64,000 nt of DNA from CALLVY01 sp937899855 (GTDB lineage Bacteria; Bacteroidota; Bacteroidia; Chitinophagales; Saprospiraceae): positions 6,264-70,263 of the forward strand of contig JBCBQC010000023.1 in NCBI GenBank assembly GCA_039820405.1. The letters are read 5' to 3'. Shown in pieces: positions 26,429 to 34,402 of the stretch. A model generated the notes under the pieces. That model did no database searches, was not told the DNA's origin, and saw only the letters and a program-made list of their open reading frames with translations. Position numbers and translations under genes: made by a program. Numbering within the stretch: position 1 is the stretch's first letter; each line of letters starts with the position of its first letter.

Positions 26429-27118
26429 CTAGAGTTCAAAGTTGAATCCCTTGGCGAAGAGGTGTTCGTACTTGTCGCGATCAAACTGGTACAGGCGGGC
26501 CGGGCGGTGCGCCACTCCCTCCTGCGTTTCTTCCAGATCGACCAGCAGGTTCATCGACAGGATTTTTTTTCGGAAATTGCGTTTGTCCAGTTCCGTTTCG
26601 AGGATGGACTCGTAGAGGTGCTGCAATTCGGTGAGGGTAAACTTAGGGGGAAGAAGTTCAAAACCGATGGGACGCCCACGGACTCGGCGTTTGAGGCGTT
26701 TGAAACAAGCCGTGAGAATGTCGTTGTGGTCGAAGGCCAATTCGGGGACGGTGGGAATGGAGTGCCAGCTCGCCTTGCGGGCGATCGAAGCGGCGTTGAT
26801 CTTATAGTCGCTGATCTTGATGAGGGAATAATAGGCAATCGTGATGACCCGCCCCACGGGGTGCCGGTCGCTGCGGCCAAAAGCTTTGACCTGTTCGAGG
26901 TAGACGTTGCGCAAGCCCGTTAGCTCCGCCAGTACCCGATTGGCGGCGGAATCGAGGTCTTCGGTTTGGTAGACAAAGTAGCCAGGCAAGGCCCACATGT
27001 CCTCGTAGGGGGCTTCTCCCCGTTTGATCAGCAGGACTTTTAAATCACCTTCATCAAAGCCGAAGATGACGTTATCCACGGTAAAGGCACATTTAAAAAA
27101 GTTGTCCAAGTTCTCCAA
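26429..27118 (-). CDS. Nudix-fold transcriptional regulator (NrtR/AraR type)
   Basis: This 229-residue protein has an N-terminal Nudix-like domain (VDNVIFGF, LKVLLIKRGEAPYEDMWALPGYFV) and a C-terminal winged-helix region (FTLTELQHLYESILETELDKRNFRKKI). The Nudix box is degenerate: the segment that should read like REUxEExGU is NRVLAELTGL, lacking the metal-binding glutamates. Catalysis is therefore unlikely. Relatives with this layout are sugar- or ADP-ribose-responsive repressors in Bacteroidota. It is divergent from threonine aldolase with a 195-base shared promoter region that contains a palindrome, so autoregulation or control of that neighbour is plausible but unproven. Confidence 0.88.
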   Translation of the reverse strand: MENLDNFFKCAFTVDNVIFGFDEGDLKVLLIKRGEAPYEDMWALPGYFVYQTEDLDSAANRVLAELTGLRNVYLEQVKAFGRSDRHPVGRVITIAYYSLIKISDYKINAASIARKASWHSIPTVPELAFDHNDILTACFKRLKRRVRGRPIGFELLPPKFTLTELQHLYESILETELDKRNFRKKILSMNLLVDLEETQEGVAHRPARLYQFDRDKYEHLFAKGFNFEL

Positions 27119-27251
27119 GGCGTGAATAATTTATTTGGTGGTCTGGGTCGGGATAGATCAATGGTTACTTTTCCAATGGTTGACTCGTTACTTGGGGGCG
27201 GTAGCGAAAATAAACATTTACTTCTTGTTTACAAAGACTTCCCTATATTTA

Positions 27252-27266
27252 GTGTATATTTTACAC
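27252..27266. promoter_or_regulatory. Palindrome in divergent promoter region
   Basis: GTGTA-TATTT-TACAC, a five-base-arm palindrome 47 bases before the threonine aldolase ATG, in a region with a near-consensus TATATTTA box. It is a candidate operator for the divergently encoded Nudix-type regulator, on symmetry and position alone. Confidence 0.3.
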
Positions 27267-27313
27267 GCTGGACTTACTCCCCTCCAGTTTTTCAAAACAG
27301 ATCCATCACACCC

Positions 27314-28345
27314 ATGCCCATCAACCTCGTCAGCGATACCGTTACCCGCCCCACCCCCGCCATGCTCGAACACATGCTCCGCGCCCCCGTCGGCGACGAT
27401 GTATTTGGCGAAGATCCCAGTGTCAATGCCCTACAGGAACAGGCGGCTGCCCTCTTTGGCCACGAAGCCGCCCTCTTTTGCCCCTCCGGCACCATGACCA
27501 ATCAGATCGCCATCAAGACCCACACCCGACCGCTCGACGAGCTGATCTGTGACGAGTATTCCCACGTCTATCAGTACGAAACCGGAGGCTACAGCTTCAA
27601 CTCGGGGGTTGCCGTCAACCTCATCCGTGGCCAGCACGGCAAGATCACTGCGGATCAGGTTGCCGCCGCCATCAAGCCCCTCTACGATTGGCTCCCCAAG
27701 AGCCGCTTGGTGGTCCTGGAGAATACCTGCAACAAGGGGGGAGGCAGCTACTACACCCTTCCCGAGATCGAACCGATCCGGCAGCTGTGTCGGGAACGGG
27801 GGCTGGCCTTACACCTCGACGGCGCCCGCTTGTTCAACGCGCTGGTAGAAACGGGAGAACGCACCGAGGCGGTGGGTGCACAATTCGATAGCATTTCGAT
27901 TTGTCTGTCCAAGGGTTTGGGAGCCCCGGTCGGTTCTTTGCTGATTGGGCCGCGAGATTTTATTGCCGAAGCCCGTCGCTTTCGCAAGGTGATGGGGGGT
28001 GGCATGCGCCAGGCGGGCATCCTGGCCGCCGCGGGCAGCTACGCCCTCCAGCACCACATCGATCGGCTACGGGTGGACAACGATCGGGCCCGAACGGTCG
28101 GAAAGCTCCTGGCCGAGTTGCCCTACGTCGCCACAGTCCGACCGGTGCGGAGCAACATCGTCATCTTTGACCTCGTAGCTCCCCACACGGCCACCAGCTT
28201 TATCGAGCGGCTCGCGGAGCGGGGCGTCTTGGCGTCTCCCTTTGGACCACAAACGGTACGATTGGTTTTTCACCTCGACATTAGCGAGGCGATGCAGCAA
28301 AAGGTGATGGAAATATTGGAAAATATGGAGTTGGAAACGGCCTAG
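27314..28345 (+). CDS. ltaE: Low-specificity L-threonine aldolase
   Basis: This 343-residue PLP enzyme cleaves L-threonine or allo-threonine to glycine and acetaldehyde. The ATG at 27314 (MPINLVSDTVTRPTP) matches the family N terminus; a GTG at 27122 would add an unrelated extension. Motifs include GDDVFGEDP, the PSGTMTNQIA phosphate-binding region, HLDGARLFNA with the PLP-contacting aspartate, and SICLSKGLGAPVGS with the Schiff-base lysine at about 200. The gene is divergent from the Nudix-type regulator and its stop codon overlaps that of the convergent bifunctional-nuclease gene (shared CTAG). Confidence 0.96.
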   Translation: MPINLVSDTVTRPTPAMLEHMLRAPVGDDVFGEDPSVNALQEQAAALFGHEAALFCPSGTMTNQIAIKTHTRPLDELICDEYSHVYQYETGGYSFNSGVAVNLIRGQHGKITADQVAAAIKPLYDWLPKSRLVVLENTCNKGGGSYYTLPEIEPIRQLCRERGLALHLDGARLFNALVETGERTEAVGAQFDSISICLSKGLGAPVGSLLIGPRDFIAEARRFRKVMGGGMRQAGILAAAGSYALQHHIDRLRVDNDRARTVGKLLAELPYVATVRPVRSNIVIFDLVAPHTATSFIERLAERGVLASPFGPQTVRLVFHLDISEAMQQKVMEILENMELETA

Positions 28346-28950
28346 CCCTCCTGCGCCTTACGGCGTTTGATCTCATCGCGGATTTCGGCGGCACGCTCGT
28401 AATCTTCTTCGCTGAGCACTTCGTTGAGCATTTTGTCCAGGTCTTCATCCGAGTACTGGGAGAGGGAATTGCTTTTGGCCTTGCCCTGACGCGCTTTGCC
28501 CGAGGGCTTGGGTTGGGAGACGGCTTCTTCGGGTTCCTCCAGGATCACCCCGGCCGCATCAAGAATAAATTCGTAAGTGTAGATGGGACAGTTGAACCGG
28601 ACGGCCATGGCGAGTGCGTCGGAGGTACGGGAATCAATCTCGATCAATCCGCCGTCCTTTACGCAGATCAGCCGGGCGTAGAAAATTCCGTCGAGGAGGT
28701 TGTTGATGATCACTTCTTTGAGCTCAATCTCAAAGGTATCGAGGGCGTTTTTAAACAGGTCGTGGGTGAGGGGGCGGTTGGGAGTCATGCGCTCCATGGC
28801 AACGGCAATGGCCTGGGCTTCGAAGCCACCAATAACGATGGGCAGACGGCGTGACCCCTCTTGCTCCCCAAGTACGACGGCGTAGTTGTGGGATTGGGTG
28901 ACGCTGTGTGATAGTGCAACGATGTCCAGTTCTATTTTTTTCATAACCAA
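28342..28950 (-). CDS. Bifunctional nuclease family protein (DUF151) with UVR-like tail
   Basis: The 202-residue product begins with a BFN/DUF151 domain: LDIVALSHSVTQSHNYAVVLGEQEGSRRLPIVIGGFEAQAIA, RPLTHDLFKNALDTF and GGLIEIDSRTSDALAMAVRF. It ends with a UvrB/C-like helical hairpin (LDKMLNEVLSEEDYERAAEIRDEIKRR). Family members from plants and some bacteria have reported DNase/RNase activity, but the bacterial role is poorly defined. A good promoter (TTG and TACATTTG) lies upstream. Its stop overlaps that of threonine aldolase by four bases. Confidence 0.92.
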   Translation of the reverse strand: MVMKKIELDIVALSHSVTQSHNYAVVLGEQEGSRRLPIVIGGFEAQAIAVAMERMTPNRPLTHDLFKNALDTFEIELKEVIINNLLDGIFYARLICVKDGGLIEIDSRTSDALAMAVRFNCPIYTYEFILDAAGVILEEPEEAVSQPKPSGKARQGKAKSNSLSQYSDEDLDKMLNEVLSEEDYERAAEIRDEIKRRKAQEG

Positions 28951-29025
28951 TCGGAGTAGGGGTTAAAAATGCTAACCATTAATCACCAAATTCGTACCAG
29001 TCTTACCGATTTTGATTTGGGGCCA

Positions 29026-29053
29026 CAAATGTAATAATAAAAACGGAAAGCAA
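29026..29053 (-). promoter_or_regulatory. Promoter of the bifunctional-nuclease gene
   Basis: On the minus strand a TTG (29051-29053) precedes a perfect -7 box TACATTTG (29026-29033) by 17 bases. It leaves a leader of roughly 70 bases before the ATG at 28950. Confidence 0.5.
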
Positions 29054-29136
29054 TACTTGCTGACTTAAAATACTTAACGATAGATAAATGCTAAAGTTTT
29101 AATTTAAGGTTTTTTTAGCGGAGAACCAATGACTGG

Positions 29137-29168
29137 TCGGAATTCCCACCAGCTGGTGGGAATTCCGA
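29137..29168. terminator. Perfect 32-bp palindrome downstream of etfA
   Basis: The 16-base half TCGGAATTCCCACCAG is followed at once by its exact reverse complement, with no spacer, and weaker pairing (ACTGGT against ATGGTCTGG) continues outward. It begins 25 bases after the etfA stop and is the likely transcript end of etfBA, though no U tract follows on the minus strand. It could equally be a cruciform protein site. Confidence 0.6.
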
Positions 29169-29192
29169 TGGTCTGGTAGATCGGCGAGCGGA

Positions 29193-30155
29193 TTAGTTGC
29201 TGGCGGTCTTGAAGCGTTTGATGGCTTCGTTGAGCTGGGGTATCACGTCAAACAGATCGGCGCAAACGCCGTAGGTCGCCGCCTTGAAGAAGGGCGCTTC
29301 GGGATCTTTATTGACCACGACGATGACCTTGGAGCTGTTGACCCCCGCTAGGTGTTGGATGGCACCGGAGATACCGATGGCGATGTAAAGGTTGGGGCGG
29401 ATGGCCACGCCGGTTTGTCCGACGTGCTCGTGGTGGGGACGCCAATCGGCATCGGCCACCGGCCGCGAGCAGGCCGTGGTCGCGCCCAGCGTCTGGGCCA
29501 ATTCCTCCACAATGGCCCAGTTTTCGGGCCCTTTCATCCCGCGCCCGGCGGATACGACCAGCTCGGCTTCGGGTAGGGGTACGATGCCATCGACCGTCTT
29601 GACTTCTTTGACCGTCAGCCGGCTAGCGGGAGCGCTAACGGCCAAGGCTTCGACTTCCACCGCACTACCCATTTTTTCGGGAGCCAGCGAATTGCCCATC
29701 AACGAGAGCACTTTGACGGCGGATTTGACTTCGTATTCGGCGATGGCCTTACCCGAGAATACCTTCTTGCGAACGCGGAAGGCGCCGTCGTTGGTGGGTA
29801 CGCCAGAAACGCCGGCTACCGAACCCGCATCGAGGCGGACGGCCAGGCGCCCCAGCAGGGATTTGCCATTGGCGCTGTGGCTGATGACGACCACGCTGGC
29901 CCCCAATTGTTGGGCCGCAGTAGCGATGGCGGCAGCGTAGGTTTGGCTATCGAAATTCGCCAGATTGGCGTCGGTGATTTGGTGTACTTTGGTAGCACCG
30001 TACTCGCCCAGCGCTCCCGCGCCTTCGGCCGATCCAATCGTCAGGGCAACGCAGTCGGTACCCATTACCTGAGCCGTCTTGGCACCGTAGGTAACCGCTT
30101 CGAAGGCGGCCTTTTTATACTGTCCTTTTTGACTTTCTGCAAATACTAAAACCAT
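29193..30155 (-). CDS. etfA: Electron transfer flavoprotein alpha subunit
   Basis: The 320-residue alpha subunit of ETF carries the FAD that accepts electrons from acyl-CoA dehydrogenases. The C-terminal FAD domain is clear: VSAGRGMKGPENW, ACSRPVADADWRPHHEHVGQTG, YIAIGISGAIQHLAG and VVVNKDPEAPFF. It follows etfB with a 30-base gap on the same strand, so the two are co-transcribed and form a heterodimer in the cytoplasm. Confidence 0.97.
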   Translation of the reverse strand: MVLVFAESQKGQYKKAAFEAVTYGAKTAQVMGTDCVALTIGSAEGAGALGEYGATKVHQITDANLANFDSQTYAAAIATAAQQLGASVVVISHSANGKSLLGRLAVRLDAGSVAGVSGVPTNDGAFRVRKKVFSGKAIAEYEVKSAVKVLSLMGNSLAPEKMGSAVEVEALAVSAPASRLTVKEVKTVDGIVPLPEAELVVSAGRGMKGPENWAIVEELAQTLGATTACSRPVADADWRPHHEHVGQTGVAIRPNLYIAIGISGAIQHLAGVNSSKVIVVVNKDPEAPFFKAATYGVCADLFDVIPQLNEAIKRFKTASN

Positions 30156-30185
30156 TTTCTTATTGGTATTTTACTTGGTTAACAA

Positions 30186-30926
30186 TTAGATGACCTTCGC
30201 TTCTTCGTGAAGGAGGCGTACGAGCTCATCTAGATTCTCGGGATCGACCATTTTTACGGCGGCCTTGGCCGGGGGCAATTCGTAGCTGACGACGACGGCT
30301 TGGTCTTCGAAGGCGACGGCGGGAACCACCTTGAGGGGCTTGCGCTTGGCCATCATGATGCCCCGCATGTTGGGGATCCGCTGCTCGGCCAGCCCTTTGG
30401 CCGCGCTGAGCACGAAGGGTACTTCCAATTCCGCTACCTCTACCCCACCCTCGATTTCGCGGGAGATCGTAGCCACTTTACCATCGAGCTCCAGGTGATT
30501 GGCAAAAGAAATAAAGGGTTGGTCCAGCAATTCGGCGATCATGGACCCCACTTCCGAGCCATTGTGATCGATCGTTTCCTTGCCGACGAAAATGGCATCA
30601 AAGTTTTCGCCCTTGGCATATTCGGCAATCTGCCGGGCCACGAACATCGCACTTTGGGGATTGGCGTCGATCCGCACCGCGCTATCGGCACCGATGGCCA
30701 AGCCCTTGCGAATGACGGTATCGTTAGCCACCGGGCCGACGTTGATGATGGTCACACTTCCGCCAACCGCTTCTTTCACTTCGAGTGCGCGCACCAGCGC
30801 GTACCACTCATCGTAGGGGTTCATGATAAACTGAACGCCATCTTCCTCGAAAGCCGAATTGTTGTCTTTGAAGGCTATCTTGGCCGTGGTATCGGGTGTT
30901 TTGCTAACACAAACAAGTAATTTCAT
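30186..30926 (-). CDS. etfB: Electron transfer flavoprotein beta subunit
   Basis: The 246-residue beta subunit binds AMP and completes the ETF heterodimer. Typical segments are LLVCVSKTPDTTAKI at the start, MNPYDEWYALVRALE, GPVANDTVIRKGLAIGAD, IFVGKETIDHNGSEVG and NMRGIMMAKRKPLKVV, the signature region of ETF beta. It is the first gene of the etfBA pair, with a perfect TATATTTG -7 box about 58 bases upstream. Together with etfA it links fatty-acid or amino-acid oxidation to the quinone pool. Confidence 0.97.
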   Translation of the reverse strand: MKLLVCVSKTPDTTAKIAFKDNNSAFEEDGVQFIMNPYDEWYALVRALEVKEAVGGSVTIINVGPVANDTVIRKGLAIGADSAVRIDANPQSAMFVARQIAEYAKGENFDAIFVGKETIDHNGSEVGSMIAELLDQPFISFANHLELDGKVATISREIEGGVEVAELEVPFVLSAAKGLAEQRIPNMRGIMMAKRKPLKVVPAVAFEDQAVVVSYELPPAKAAVKMVDPENLDELVRLLHEEAKVI

Positions 30927-30983
30927 TGACTATTATTTTTTAATTATTTTTGAGCTTACGAAAATATATTTTGAAAATCCGTG

Positions 30984-30991
30984 CAAATATA
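30984..30991 (-). promoter_or_regulatory. Candidate -7 box of etfBA
   Basis: Minus strand TATATTTG, an exact TANNTTTG match, in an AT-rich region about 58 bases before the etfB ATG. Confidence 0.45.
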
Positions 30992-31148
30992 GCAATAAAT
31001 GCCGCAAAAATCGAGCGTCCAGCGAATTTTCGCTAATTATTGCAAAGAGGTATTAAGCCTTTAAGTTCCAACGAACTACGCGCGCCAAAGGATACCTATT
31101 TGGACCGTTTTTTCATTTTTTACACTCCCGAGACGCAAACCCGATACC

Positions 31149-31499
31149 ATGTCACTACCCAGCTCCGACCGCCTCCAACAACTTTTTGGCTTTTTGGAGG
31201 CCCGCCCCGCTGATCCGTTCATTCTTTTTGCCGTAGCCAAGGAATACGAAGGGCTCGGTGCGCCCGAGCGGGCACTGGCGTATTACCTCCAATTGCGCCA
31301 GGCCGATCCCAAGTACGTGGGCTTGTATTATCACTTGGGTAAATTGTACGAAAAAAAGCAGGACTGGACGGCGGCACTGGAGGCCTACGATGCGGGCATC
31401 GCCGTGGCCAAGGCCCAGGGCGATCGCCACGCCCAGAGCGAGCTGGCGGGCGCCCGTCTGGAAATTGCGGACGATGACGACGATGAGTTTGAGTTTTAG
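31149..31499 (+). CDS. Small TPR-repeat protein
   Basis: The 116-residue soluble protein consists mainly of two to three tetratricopeptide repeats: LFGFLEARPADPFILFAVAKEYEGLG, PERALAYYLQLRQADPKYVGLYYHLGKLYEKKQDWTAALEAYDAGI. It ends in a very acidic tail (DDDDEFEF). TPR units mediate protein-protein contacts; the partner is unknown. Its stop codon overlaps that of convergent dapF (shared TTAG). Confidence 0.88.
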   Translation: MSLPSSDRLQQLFGFLEARPADPFILFAVAKEYEGLGAPERALAYYLQLRQADPKYVGLYYHLGKLYEKKQDWTAALEAYDAGIAVAKAQGDRHAQSELAGARLEIADDDDDEFEF

Positions 31500-32287
31500 T
31501 CCACCCGGATACTTCCCCGAAAAACGCGGGTAGCGGGACCACCGAGCCAGATATCGCGAAAGCCGGAACGCTCGTCGGGCCGAAAACGCACCCGCAGTTG
31601 GCCGCCCTTGGTTTGGATATCGACCGTTTGCCGTTCGGCGGAGGGGGCATCGAGGTAATAGGCGATGGCGGCGGCCGTCACGCCCGTCCCACAGGATAGG
31701 GTCTCGTCCTCTACGCCCCGCTCGTAGGTAAGTACGGATATTCCCACCGCCCGTTTTTCCACAAAATTGACGTTGATGCCCGCTGCTCGGTAGGCTTTGG
31801 AATAGCGAATGGCCTGGCCGTTTTCCACCACCTGAATGTCGTCGACATCTTCCACGAAGGTGACGTAGTGCGGCGAGCCCGTATCCAGTTCGTAGTGATC
31901 GGGGCGAATTTGGACCCGATCCACATCACTCATTTTCAGATCCACCCACTGGTCGGCGCGAACCAGGGCTTCGTGTGGCCCGTCGATGGCTAGGAAGTGG
32001 GCGCGCTCGTCGACGATGCCCAGATGCTGAGCAAAGGCGGCGATACAGCGGCCGCCGTTGCCGCACATACTACTCTCCTGACCGTCCGCGTTGAAGTAGA
32101 CCATTTCAAAATCGTACCCCGTCCGGTTTTGGAGTAAAATCAAACCGTCGGCACCGATGCCAAAGCGCCGATCACACAGCTGGTGTACGCGATGTTGGTC
32201 GGTCCGTTGCAGGAACTGATGATCGCGTTGGTCGATTAAAATGAAATCATTTCCAGTTCCCTGGTATTTGTAGAACGGAATTTGCAT
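31496..32287 (-). CDS. dapF: Diaminopimelate epimerase
   Basis: DapF interconverts LL- and meso-diaminopimelate for lysine and peptidoglycan synthesis. The 263-residue product starts at the ATG at 32287 (MQIPFYKYQGTGNDF); an in-frame ATG at 32359 adds 24 unrelated residues. The two catalytic cysteines are visible in SSMCGNGGRC (about 75) and LSCGTGV (about 199). The gene follows a small membrane protein gene by 13 bases and shares its promoter. Confidence 0.97.
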   Translation of the reverse strand: MQIPFYKYQGTGNDFILIDQRDHQFLQRTDQHRVHQLCDRRFGIGADGLILLQNRTGYDFEMVYFNADGQESSMCGNGGRCIAAFAQHLGIVDERAHFLAIDGPHEALVRADQWVDLKMSDVDRVQIRPDHYELDTGSPHYVTFVEDVDDIQVVENGQAIRYSKAYRAAGINVNFVEKRAVGISVLTYERGVEDETLSCGTGVTAAAIAYYLDAPSAERQTVDIQTKGGQLRVRFRPDERSGFRDIWLGGPATRVFRGSIRVD

Positions 32288-32300
32288 GGTGATGAGTGAA

Positions 32301-32537
32301 TTACTGAACCGGAGGGCTTTGTACCTCTTCCACGGGCGGCGGTGGGGGCGTTTCGCCACCGAAGGGTATCCCGAGGCTGACGTGGCGGTAAATCATCAAC
32401 AAAAGTACCGCCAGGAGGAAAAGACCTCCCCAGAGCGCTACCTTGTTGCCAAATACGTTCCCGTGGTATTCGCCATCCCAGGTATCCAGGATGTTGAAGC
32501 GTTTGACTTTAGGTTCTTCCTTAGGTTTCTCGGCCAT
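32301..32537 (-). CDS. Small single-pass membrane protein
   Basis: The ATG at 32537 gives a 78-residue protein: a charged N terminus (MAEKPKEEPKVKRFN), one hydrophobic helix (VALWGGLFLLAVLLLMIY) and a proline-rich tail (ETPPPPPVEEV). No family is recognised. It lies 13 bases before dapF with a good promoter upstream and is probably the first gene of that operon. A link to cell-envelope synthesis is suggested only by this neighbour. Confidence 0.72.
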   Translation of the reverse strand: MAEKPKEEPKVKRFNILDTWDGEYHGNVFGNKVALWGGLFLLAVLLLMIYRHVSLGIPFGGETPPPPPVEEVQSPPVQ

Positions 32538-32581
32538 ATGACATTTAGGTCCCTTTCGAGGGAAAATTTGTTGATTCCACA

Positions 32582-32614
32582 CAAAACTAAAGAAATATCT
32601 CGTTGTTAAACCAA
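32582..32614 (-). promoter_or_regulatory. Promoter of the small membrane protein - dapF operon
   Basis: Minus strand TTGG (near 32611-32614) followed after about 21 bases by TAGTTTTG (32582-32589), a full match to the -7 consensus. The expected start site leaves a leader of about 40 bases. Confidence 0.5.
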
Positions 32615-32683
32615 TTAACCGCATATTACGCAGATGGAATTGCGACTTTGGTCCAAGATACTTAATTTGGAAGGCTTAACGGT

Positions 32684-32691
32684 CTAGTTTT
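32684..32691 (+). promoter_or_regulatory. Candidate -7 box upstream of htrA
   Basis: TAGTTTTG matches the TANNTTTG consensus; a TTTGG lies 15 bases upstream, shorter than the usual spacing. It leaves a leader of about 155 bases before the protease gene. Confidence 0.3.
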
Positions 32692-32854
32692 GTTCGAGTC
32701 GCACCGTCCCTCTCCATACCAAACCACTGCGGCGAACCGGTCCCACTGGTGGGGTAGCTCCCCCGCTTCTGGACCCACTAGGGGAATTGCTAAGATACGC
32801 GGGGAAACACCGTTTGCTCCGTCATTGATCATCCAAAAACTATCGCTCTAGAAT

Positions 32855-34285
32855 ATGAAGAATTTTGCTTTGCTGCTCGGTGTGTCTCTACTCAGCGCCG
32901 TTTTTGCCATCTCCGGTTATCGCTACTTGGAAGAGCCCGAAAAGGTGATCATCCGCGAGCCCCTGCCCGCCCGCTTGGCCAACTTCAACGCCGAGCCCTC
33001 GGTCACCTCCCAATTGCAGAGCCGACTCTCGACCAGCCCGACCAACTTTACCTCCGCCGCCGAGGCCGTCACCCCGGCCGTGGTCAACATTCGCTCCTCC
33101 TCCTCCACCGATTTTGACATCTGGGGCGGATACGGCGGATCCTCCGGTTCGGGTGTCATCGTATCCTCCGATGGCTACATCGTAACCAACAACCACGTTA
33201 TCGAAGACAGCAAGAAAATTGAGGTGACCCTCAGCGATAATCGCCAACGCGAAGCGACCATCATCGGGACCGACGACAATACCGACCTGGCCCTCATCAA
33301 AATCAAAGCCGAAGACCTGCCCTACCTCGCCTTTGGCAATTCCGACTCCATCCGCGTCGGAGAATGGGTACTAGCCGTGGGCAATCCCTTCAATCTGGAA
33401 TCGACCGTCACGGCGGGCATCGTGAGTGCCAAGGGCCGCAGCATCGACATCCTCGAAGGCGAATACAAAATCGAATCCTTTATCCAAACCGATGCCGCCG
33501 TCAACCCCGGTAACAGCGGTGGCGCCCTGGTCAATACGCGGGGCGAACTGATCGGCATCAATACCGCAATCATCACCCGCTCCGGCCGCTACGAAGGTTA
33601 TTCCTTCGCCATCCCCGCCAACTTGGCTGCCAAAGTGATCAGCGACCTGCGCGATTTTGGCATCGTCCAACGGGGCATCCTCGGAGTCGGCATCGATGAG
33701 GTGACCGACGAGAAGGCCCAGGAACTTGGCTTGGAAACTGTAGAAGGCGTCCTGATCTCACGCATTACGCCCGGCAGCGGGGCCGATGATGCTGGGCTGC
33801 GCCGCGACGATGTAATCGTGAGCGTCAATGGTGCGCCCACCCGCGCCATTCCCGAGTTGCAAGAACAAGTGGCCCTCTACCGCCCCGGCAACCGCGTGGA
33901 GGTCGAATACATCCGCGACGGTCGCAAGCAGATGACGTCGGTGCTGCTCAAAAACAAGAGCAATACCACCAGCCTATCGGGACAGCGCGAGGACGAAGCC
34001 ATCCTACGCGACATCGGCTTTGAACTTCGCAACCTGAGCGATCGGGAAATGCGCAAAACCAATGTCTCGGGTGGAGTGCTGGTCGTCAGCGTCTTTCGTG
34101 GCAGCAAAATCGAATCTACCAATATGGATCCCGATTTTATCATCACCAAGGTCAACGACGTCAAGGTCAGTACGGTCGAGGAGGTGATCCGCGAGTTGAA
34201 GCGGACCAAAGGCAAAGTCATGCTAGAGGGGGTTTACGAAAATTATCCCGGTGAGTACTACTACGCCTTTTTTATGAACGAATAA
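32855..34285 (+). CDS. htrA: HtrA/DegP-type periplasmic serine protease with PDZ domains
   Basis: This 476-residue envelope protease degrades or refolds misfolded outer-membrane and periplasmic proteins. An N-terminal hydrophobic signal or anchor (FALLLGVSLLSAVFAISGY) is followed by a trypsin-like domain with the catalytic triad in TNNHVIED (His about 114), TDLALIKI (Asp about 144) and GNSGGAL (Ser about 221). Two PDZ domains follow (GVLISRITPGSGADDAGLRRDDVIVSVNG, then a second ending near SKIESTNMDPDFIITKVNDVKVS). A strong terminator follows its stop. Confidence 0.96.
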   Translation: MKNFALLLGVSLLSAVFAISGYRYLEEPEKVIIREPLPARLANFNAEPSVTSQLQSRLSTSPTNFTSAAEAVTPAVVNIRSSSSTDFDIWGGYGGSSGSGVIVSSDGYIVTNNHVIEDSKKIEVTLSDNRQREATIIGTDDNTDLALIKIKAEDLPYLAFGNSDSIRVGEWVLAVGNPFNLESTVTAGIVSAKGRSIDILEGEYKIESFIQTDAAVNPGNSGGALVNTRGELIGINTAIITRSGRYEGYSFAIPANLAAKVISDLRDFGIVQRGILGVGIDEVTDEKAQELGLETVEGVLISRITPGSGADDAGLRRDDVIVSVNGAPTRAIPELQEQVALYRPGNRVEVEYIRDGRKQMTSVLLKNKSNTTSLSGQREDEAILRDIGFELRNLSDREMRKTNVSGGVLVVSVFRGSKIESTNMDPDFIITKVNDVKVSTVEEVIRELKRTKGKVMLEGVYENYPGEYYYAFFMNE

Positions 34286-34311
34286 GCTCCGCCCACCAAG
34301 CACCGTCGAGA

Positions 34312-34348
34312 AAGACGCTAGAGTAATGGTTGCTCTAGCGTCTTTTTT
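34312..34348 (+). terminator. Rho-independent terminator of htrA
   Basis: A perfect 12-bp stem AAGACGCTAGAG/CTCTAGCGTCTT (34312-34323 and 34333-34344) with a nine-base loop runs into six T on the plus strand, 27 bases after the htrA stop. Confidence 0.93.
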
Positions 34349-34402
34349 GTATTTTTCGCTCGTAAAATCATTGCGCATCCTACCAAACCCACCAAAAGAC
34401 TT

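Noticed and set aside
27122..27313. GTG-start extension of threonine aldolase
   Set aside because: The extension is unlike any family member and covers the divergent promoter region with its palindrome.
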